A stretch of 64,000 nt of DNA from an uncultured Poribacteria bacterium. Lineage in GTDB: Bacteria; Poribacteria; WGA-4E; WGA-3G. Made by a program: the position numbers and the translations under genes. Shown here one piece after another: positions 59,084 through 64,000 of this stretch. Positions within the stretch are counted from its first letter, which is position 1. Each line of letters begins with the position of its first letter. The stretch is from assembly GCA_951813545.1 (NCBI GenBank), contig OX638352.1, forward strand, positions 4,604,835 through 4,668,834, written 5' to 3'. The notes beneath the pieces were generated by a model, which was given only the letters and a program-made list of their open reading frames with translations, had not been told where the DNA came from and ran no database searches.

Positions 59084-59186
59084 TATAGTAAAGTCTACAA
59101 TTACTGGGGCATTGCGGGGAGGCGAGGTTAGCGGGGAAACACCGCAGCAAAAACACCTCGCCAGCGGCAGTGGAGGTTTTCGCTTC
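59084..59186. repeat. Partial family A repeat downstream of the sulfatase
   Basis: Starts TATAGTAAAGTCTACAATTA and contains a GGCGAGGT...ACCTCGCC hairpin pair, then runs into the sulfatase stop without a recognisable right end. Confidence 0.4.
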
Positions 59187-60545
59187 TTATGCCCAACGCG
59201 GATTTCTCCCACCAAACCGCTGCTCGCTGATGTTCCATAGCTCTGACAGACCGAGTTGTTGAATGTGTTCCAATCCGGGTAGACATGGATCGTTTGTACG
59301 GGTCAGCCATCGTTGGAGTTCTGCTTCCAGTTCTGCTCGGAGATTCTGTGAATCCTCGTCGTCAATGAGGTTGTTCATCTGATACGGATCGTTGTCGTTA
59401 TCGTAAAGGAGCCAACCCGTTTCATCGTAATGACGTGCGTAGGTGTAGCGATGCGTGCGGACACCTCGCCACTCGCGGATACCGAAGTTGAATCCTTCAC
59501 TGCCGTGTAAAGGCACTTCGAGCAAGACAGACTGTGGTTCATCGATGGTGTTCCCGAGCATCGCCTCTGAAAGGTCAATGCCTTCGACACCGTCTGGAAT
59601 CGGTAGATCGCATAAGGACAACATTGACGGCATAAAGTCGACGAGACTTAGCAAGGTATCACGGGTAACACCTGCGGGTATTCTGCGGGGCCAGCGGATC
59701 ATGAAAGGGATACGGGCGGATTCTTCCCATGGACGTTCTTTTCTGACGTGTCCGTGGCTGCCGAGCATATCGCCATGGTCGGACGTGTAGACGAGGATGG
59801 TGTTGTCAGCGATACCGAGTTCGTCGAGAGCAGTCATCAAGCGTCCAAGATTTTCATCCAGAGCCGTGATATGCGCGTAGTAGCCGGAGATGTCTTCCCG
59901 TGTTGCGGGCGTATCTGTCGCGTTTGGACGCAACTGAATCTGATCCGGCGGATACATCTCCTTGTAACGTTCCGGGACGTGTTCATACGGGTTGTGCGGC
60001 GGTCCCCAGCTCATGTAGAGGCAGAAGGGTTCGTCGGTGTGGTCTTGGCAGTATTGAATTGCCTGATCGGTCTGGAACTCCGGTTCGTAGCCGTCAATTT
60101 GCATCTGATTTCCGTCGGAGTCGTGATAAGGGGCATTGAAATAGTTATGGTGACAATTCCATCCGATCCAATGATCAAAGCCGAAACGCATCTCAGGCGT
60201 GATAAACTTATCTCTCGGCATGCCGCCGAGGTGCCATTTGCCGATGTAGCCGGTTGCATATCCGTCTTCTTTGAAAACTTCCGCGATGCCTGTTTCCGTT
60301 AAGGGAAGCGGTAGATCGTTGGAAACGGCTTTGTGGTTCAACGGGTATTTGCCTGTCATCAGGCATCCACGCGCAGGTACACATATCGGGACGTTCGTGA
60401 AGGTTTTCGGGAAAAACATTCCTTCTTGTGCGAGTTGATCCATCGCAGGTGTTTGCACTTGAGGATTGCCAGCACACCCGACATCGCATTGACGATGCTG
60501 GTCGCCGAAAACAAAAATTAAATTGGGTTTACGAGTCGTTTCCAT
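59187..60545 (-). CDS. Sulfatase (FGly-type arylsulfatase family)
   Basis: 452-residue sulfatase. The maturation motif CVPARG (C-x-P-x-R) near residue 55 is converted to formylglycine by a sulfatase-modifying enzyme not seen here. Metal ligands: FVFGDQHR (Asp; only one of the usual DD pair is clear), TSDHGDMLGSHG and KWHLGG. No signal peptide, so it may be cytoplasmic or exported otherwise. It removes sulfate from a glycan or small ester; sulfatases of this kind are abundant in the inferred lineage. The neighbouring PhyH and phosphodiesterase genes are on the same strand. Confidence 0.93.
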   Translation of the reverse strand: METTRKPNLIFVFGDQHRQCDVGCAGNPQVQTPAMDQLAQEGMFFPKTFTNVPICVPARGCLMTGKYPLNHKAVSNDLPLPLTETGIAEVFKEDGYATGYIGKWHLGGMPRDKFITPEMRFGFDHWIGWNCHHNYFNAPYHDSDGNQMQIDGYEPEFQTDQAIQYCQDHTDEPFCLYMSWGPPHNPYEHVPERYKEMYPPDQIQLRPNATDTPATREDISGYYAHITALDENLGRLMTALDELGIADNTILVYTSDHGDMLGSHGHVRKERPWEESARIPFMIRWPRRIPAGVTRDTLLSLVDFMPSMLSLCDLPIPDGVEGIDLSEAMLGNTIDEPQSVLLEVPLHGSEGFNFGIREWRGVRTHRYTYARHYDETGWLLYDNDNDPYQMNNLIDDEDSQNLRAELEAELQRWLTRTNDPCLPGLEHIQQLGLSELWNISEQRFGGRNPRWA

Positions 60546-60789
60546 ATTTTTAATTATTGGGTTTCTGCTCCGATTTTTCCGTTGTCAAAATCGGGTTTGT
60601 GTTAAGCGGATACCCACTTGCAACGATAGCAGCAAATGGACAAGAAGAACCCATGATTAAAAAACCGGTATTCTCTGTTATACACTGACAGGTTCTTGTT
60701 CTGTTACCGCTCTACCCTACCAACCTCCATACTTACATTTTTATGATTGAACTTATGCTGCCCTACAGTGCTATTGGGTCTAATTTTCG
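60546..60789. other. Gene-free stretch
   Basis: Between two minus-strand genes. I see no repeat family member, tRNA or clear promoter; weak AT-rich segments only. Confidence 0.4.
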
Positions 60790-61851
60790 CTATTGCATCC
60801 ACGTATAAATTTGGCGGAGTGCCCCTTCACTCTGGGTCCACAGTGCCCTTTTCAGTGGTGAAATGACCTTTGTGTAACTGGCGAAATCTGTGCCGATGGC
60901 GCGATACTGTTCTTTGTGCGCAATTAACCCAGTGTTTTCTGGCGGCGATGCGCCGAAATCCACCCATTCATATTTTTCACGACACGCTTGTGTAATGATA
61001 TAGTGGAAAATCGCGTTGTTAGGGCGGTATTTTAAGAATTCTGGTACGGATGCTTCGCACCATAACGTTACGGTCTGGCTGAAATGCAGGTAGAGTAATC
61101 CAGCGATAATTGTGTCGCGATATGTCGCAATGGCAAGTCTGGCGATTTTCTGCTGTAAAAGCGTCTGCATGAGTGCTCGCGGCTTCGGTGTGCCACCTAA
61201 TCGTTTTACCGTTGTGAGGTACATGTCGTAGAATGTGGATAACGCTTCTGCACTGTCCGTATTCGTAACTTCTACACCCGATTTTTCCGCTTTCCGGACT
61301 GCTCCCCGCACGCGTTTGTTATAGGCGTGCCAGAGTGCATCGATGTCTCCGTTTGTCTTTAAAAGATGTGTGAAGTGATTTGTGCACTCATAACCCGTTT
61401 CGGTAAGAAAGTCACCGTAGATAGCGGTATGTTCTGGTGTCAACGTCCAGCGGATCTCACACCACCCTTTTTCCGCTGCTGCGTTTTCAACGGATGCTAT
61501 CAACGCTTCAGGGTTCGTCTGTGATGAATCTATAAGATGAACACCGCCGAATAGGTTCCACGGCATTGAGTGCCATAAACTGATGCCGGGTATTGGCTGA
61601 AAGACGAAAGCGGGCAGTCCACCTACTATTGCGTCTTCTTGCTTAATGAACGAATAGACCGGGGTGAGTTGTTTGAACGCACTCGCTAATGCATCTCGCC
61701 ACGCGAGGCTTTGGAAGGCAGTACTCCCCGGACATTGCCGAATAATGGTGTCCCACTCGTTCTGGTTTTGAGGGGTAAGGGGTTCTACTGTGTACACATG
61801 CACATTGTTGTCGTTGAAAACTCTTTTTCGCAAGTATACACTAAATTTCAA
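60790..61851 (-). CDS. FemAB/GNAT-like acyltransferase
   Basis: 353 residues with the two-GNAT-fold pattern of FemAB-related aminoacyl or acyl transferases: TAFQSLAWRDALASAF at the N-terminus, YNKRVRGAVRKAEKSGVEV (the RxxxRKAxKxG signature), then GLLYLHFSQTVTLWCEASVPEF, RPNNAIFHYIITQACREKYEWVDFGASP. In other bacteria such proteins add amino acids to peptidoglycan precursors or modify exopolysaccharide. The exact start is uncertain because the first 15 residues are not family-like. Divergent from the DNA methylase gene. Confidence 0.82.
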   Translation of the reverse strand: MKFSVYLRKRVFNDNNVHVYTVEPLTPQNQNEWDTIIRQCPGSTAFQSLAWRDALASAFKQLTPVYSFIKQEDAIVGGLPAFVFQPIPGISLWHSMPWNLFGGVHLIDSSQTNPEALIASVENAAAEKGWCEIRWTLTPEHTAIYGDFLTETGYECTNHFTHLLKTNGDIDALWHAYNKRVRGAVRKAEKSGVEVTNTDSAEALSTFYDMYLTTVKRLGGTPKPRALMQTLLQQKIARLAIATYRDTIIAGLLYLHFSQTVTLWCEASVPEFLKYRPNNAIFHYIITQACREKYEWVDFGASPPENTGLIAHKEQYRAIGTDFASYTKVISPLKRALWTQSEGALRQIYTWMQ

Positions 61852-61890
61852 TCTATGTCAAATCTTGTTGACTGGCTTTTGCAAAATAGA

Positions 61891-61919
61891 TTGGCACACG
61901 TTCGGTTTTGTGTTATAGT
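61891..61919 (+). promoter_or_regulatory. Promoter of the adenine methylase gene
   Basis: TTGGCA (61891-61896), a 17-base spacer and TATAGT (61914-61919); start near 61926, giving a very short leader with AGAGG before the ATG at 61935. Confidence 0.6.
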
Positions 61920-61934
61920 TTTAATAGAGGTGGT

Positions 61935-62939
61935 ATGATGCAAATACTTAAAACAGATAAAGAATTTCTTGAAACATCCGGGCAGAAGCAGGAACCGGTC
62001 GTAGAGGGAATCCAGCCAGATCTTTTTGGCACCTCTTTAAAAATCCTGTTTTTGGATTCCTTGAGAAGTCAAGGCAAATACAAATATTCACGTTACAAAG
62101 GGTTGCCGCTCCGCTACGCCGGTGGAAAAAGCCTCGGCGTAGGATACATCTTAGAACAATTACCTAATGGTCTGGAGCGACTTGCCTCTCCCTTTATGGG
62201 AGGCGGTGCTGTTGAGATAGCCTCTGCCAAAGAACTGGGAATGCAGGTCTTGGCATACGACGTTTTCGATGTCCTTGTCAACTATTGGCAGGTCCAACTT
62301 TCGTCGGGCAATGAACTCGCTGATCGGCTTAAAGACTGGACTCCGACAAAAGCACAATACGCAGAGATTAAGAGCCGACTCAAGGCACATTGGATGAATG
62401 AAACACTTATTGCAGATCCAATAGAGTTAGCAGCACACTATTGGTTTAACCACAATCTCTCTTATGGCCCTGGATTCCTAGGTTGGATGTCCAAGATTTA
62501 TGAATCGCCAGAGAAATACATACGTGCTGTAAAGGCGGTTCGCAACTTCCGATGCCCGACTCTCTCTGTACACACAGGAAGTTTTGAGGAGACGATTACT
62601 CGTCATTTGAATGATTTCCTCTACTGTGATCCGCCCTATTACCTTGATGAGGGTAAGATGTTTCGGGGCATCTATCCGCAACGCAATTTTCCAGTGCATC
62701 ATAAGGGATTCAAGCATGAACTCCTCCGAGACTTACTTCATAACCACAAGAATGGCTTTGTTCTTTCTTACAACGATTGCGCGACTATCCGAGAGTGGTA
62801 TGCTGATTTTCAGGTTATCGAGGTTCAGTGGCAGTATACCTTAGGGCAAGGCGAAACCCGAATTGGCAAAAATCGGATTGAGAATGGGACAGGGCATGTC
62901 AAGCAATCTCATGAACTCTTGATTGTAAAGGAGGGGTAA
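61935..62939 (+). CDS. D12-class N6-adenine DNA methyltransferase
   Basis: 334 residues, Dam/DpnM-like. SAM-binding motif LASPFMGGGAVEIASA with KGLPLRYAGGKSLGVGYIL before it, catalytic DPPYYLDEG, and the closing ENGTGHVKQSHELLIV. It methylates adenine in a specific DNA site that cannot be read from the sequence. AGAGG precedes two adjacent ATGs (61935 and 61938). The restriction-enzyme-like gene starts four bases after its stop behind GGAGGGG, so together they look like a type II restriction-modification unit, now broken. Confidence 0.9.
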   Translation: MMQILKTDKEFLETSGQKQEPVVEGIQPDLFGTSLKILFLDSLRSQGKYKYSRYKGLPLRYAGGKSLGVGYILEQLPNGLERLASPFMGGGAVEIASAKELGMQVLAYDVFDVLVNYWQVQLSSGNELADRLKDWTPTKAQYAEIKSRLKAHWMNETLIADPIELAAHYWFNHNLSYGPGFLGWMSKIYESPEKYIRAVKAVRNFRCPTLSVHTGSFEETITRHLNDFLYCDPPYYLDEGKMFRGIYPQRNFPVHHKGFKHELLRDLLHNHKNGFVLSYNDCATIREWYADFQVIEVQWQYTLGQGETRIGKNRIENGTGHVKQSHELLIVKEG

Positions 62940-62943
62940 TGTC

Positions 62944-63375
62944 GTGAGAAGAAGGGCGATGACTTCGGAACAAGCATCATTAAAAAAGATAAGCGGACAT
63001 GTCAACGAATATGATTTTGCTGAGTTAATTGGCGGAGAGGTTAATTTAGGTGCTCCAACTGACAAAAAAGATGTGATAGATCGGCAACACCGATCTCATT
63101 CCGTCAAAGGAGGAACATGGTGGCAAATTTTCCTGTATGCCAGATCTCGTCTGTTACACAACACTATATTTCGGGGGATAGGAAATCTTGCTGACATCAT
63201 GATACAGTGCATAGATGCTTTTCCTGAAAATCGTAGTGATTATCTTGTGGACAAACAAGCTGCGAAGATTCGCCTGCAGGAGCCAATGCGCCTTCTCAGA
63301 CAGGAAATTGAAAGACCTGATATTTTTCCAGCATTGCTTGAGAAATCAATTTTCAATGGTGGTACGGATTTTTGA
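62944..63375 (+). pseudogene. Truncated type II restriction endonuclease-like gene
   Basis: 143 residues from a GTG at 62944 with GGAGGGG eight bases upstream. The sequence (SGHVNEYDFAELIGGEVN, DKKDVIDRQHRSHSVKGG, WWQIFLYARSRL, LEKSIFNGG) resembles the N-terminal half of type II restriction enzymes that accompany D12 methylases, with KDVID...HSVK possibly part of the nuclease core. It stops just after the FNGG segment, where relatives would continue, and the next gene's end lies four bases further on. I take it as C-terminally truncated, leaving a solitary methylase. Confidence 0.55.
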
Positions 63376-63378
63376 AGA

Positions 63379-64000
63379 TTATACCGCCAACGCTGCGAAC
63401 AGTGCCTTAATGTAGCCAACGGAATAGGCTAACCCGACATCACCTTCTAATTTTGGGATGTGATCGGCGTTGATACATCCGTCGAATCCGACCTTTTGTA
63501 GTTCTCGGACAATTTTGAAGGCGTTCATATCGCCATCGTCAAGGAGGACTTCCTCAAATGCACCCGCTGTCGCGAGACTTCCACGGACGTTTCGCAGGTG
63601 AACCATGAAGATGCGTCCTTTACGTCCATAGTTGTTGATCTCGTCAAGAACTATGGTGCTACCACCGGCTTCAGCGCGAGTGCCGCAGCAGTAAAGGTAG
63701 CCGACATTCTTGCTTGGAAATGTATCGATGACACGGTGAAAACCGAGGCTGCCGAGTGGTGTATCCGGGTTCGGTACGTCTGACGGATGGATGGCGAGTT
63801 TGATGTCGTGCTCATCAGCAATTGGTACGAGCGCGCCGTAAACTTCGGTAAAATGTTTCCACCATTCGTCAAGGGTTTCCATTGTCGGTGTGTCTGGTGG
63901 GTTTTTGGTGGCGGCACGGCTTTCACCGCGTGAGGTATACCCGCCTCTATGAACAGATGGATAACGCGTCATGAGATAGTCGAAGGTATCTCCCCAGAAG
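63379..64000 (-). CDS. Mannonate dehydratase/sugar isomerase-like TIM-barrel protein, C-terminal part
   Basis: About 206 C-terminal residues; the gene continues beyond the right edge (codons before the Met at 63972 are still open and protein-like: FWGDTFDYL). Landmarks: IADEHDIKLAIHPSDVPNPD (metal His), VGYLYCCGTRAEAGG, IFMVHLRNVRG (metal His), VLLDDGDMNAFKIVRELQKVGFDGCINADHIP (Asp, His) and the AYSVGYIKALFAAL end. This order fits UxuA-type mannonate dehydratases and related sugar-acid enzymes, which act in hexuronate breakdown. Exact specificity is not clear. Confidence 0.75.
   Translation of the reverse strand, partial: FWGDTFDYLMTRYPSVHRGGYTSRGESRAATKNPPDTPTMETLDEWWKHFTEVYGALVPIADEHDIKLAIHPSDVPNPDTPLGSLGFHRVIDTFPSKNVGYLYCCGTRAEAGGSTIVLDEINNYGRKGRIFMVHLRNVRGSLATAGAFEEVLLDDGDMNAFKIVRELQKVGFDGCINADHIPKLEGDVGLAYSVGYIKALFAALAV

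Noticed and set aside
1..64000. tRNA, rRNA or CRISPR genes
   Set aside because: I looked for T-loop-like GTTCRA contexts, rRNA signatures and spaced repeats by eye and found none that hold up.

Overview
The window looks like a chromosome segment of a Gram-negative bacterium from the Planctomycetes-Verrucomicrobia side of the tree. Candidatus Poribacteria or a close relative is the best guess. The clues are an Omp85/BamA-type outer-membrane protein, a LolA-like carrier, DUF5916 and DUF3500 proteins, secreted LamG and Kelch proteins, a sulfatase, a phytanoyl-CoA dioxygenase, Gfo/Idh/MocA and DegT enzymes, and intergenic gaps crowded with short inverted-repeat elements. This is inference from gene content; there is no rRNA or tRNA in the window to place it. 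TGA is a normal stop in most genes here.

Layout. 1-7 kb: GTP-type PEP carboxykinase (cut by the edge), an Omp85 protein, a B12-binding radical SAM protein and a double ECF-type ATPase. 7-13 kb: a mobile-element cluster with nested MITE-like repeats, two DDE insertion sequences with terminal repeats and target duplications, a TnpB element that truncates a secreted protein gene, and a fused MNT-HEPN toxin-antitoxin-like gene. 13-16 kb: an envelope operon (LolA-like, YidD, TPR protein). 16-24 kb: secreted glycan-related genes and a fatty-acid desaturase. 24-35 kb: mostly minus-strand extracytoplasmic proteins, including a probable selenoprotein at 33585-34916 with two in-frame TGA codons (U-V-P-U) and a bacterial SECIS-like hairpin. 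36-38 kb: a second TnpB element and a paralogue of the YidD-linked TPR protein. 38-42 kb: a TRAP permease and an oxidoreductase. 42-48 kb: a manganese/iron homeostasis cluster (MntR-type regulator with an operator at its promoter, ferritin-VIT1 exporter, Mn-type ABC importer). 48-49 kb: two tandem small membrane proteins and an orphan HicB-like protein behind a promoter with a dyad operator. 49-61 kb: DUF255 protein, LamG protein, glycosidase-like propeller, aminotransferase, P1 peptidase, phosphodiesterase, PhyH, sulfatase and FemAB-like transferase. 62-64 kb: an adenine methylase with a truncated restriction-enzyme-like gene, then a mannonate-dehydratase-like TIM-barrel gene cut by the edge.

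How it fits together. Many genes suit scavenging of sulfated or complex glycans: secreted LamG and propeller proteins, glycosidase-like enzymes, sulfatase, sugar dehydrogenases and isomerase, TRAP and ABC transport. The metal cluster forms one regulon. The two TnpB loci share not only the nuclease but also an identical left-end architecture: a terminal hairpin, a consensus promoter and a three-helix pseudoknot leader whose helices covary between copies. The strongest leads are the UxxU selenoprotein and this TnpB leader RNA.
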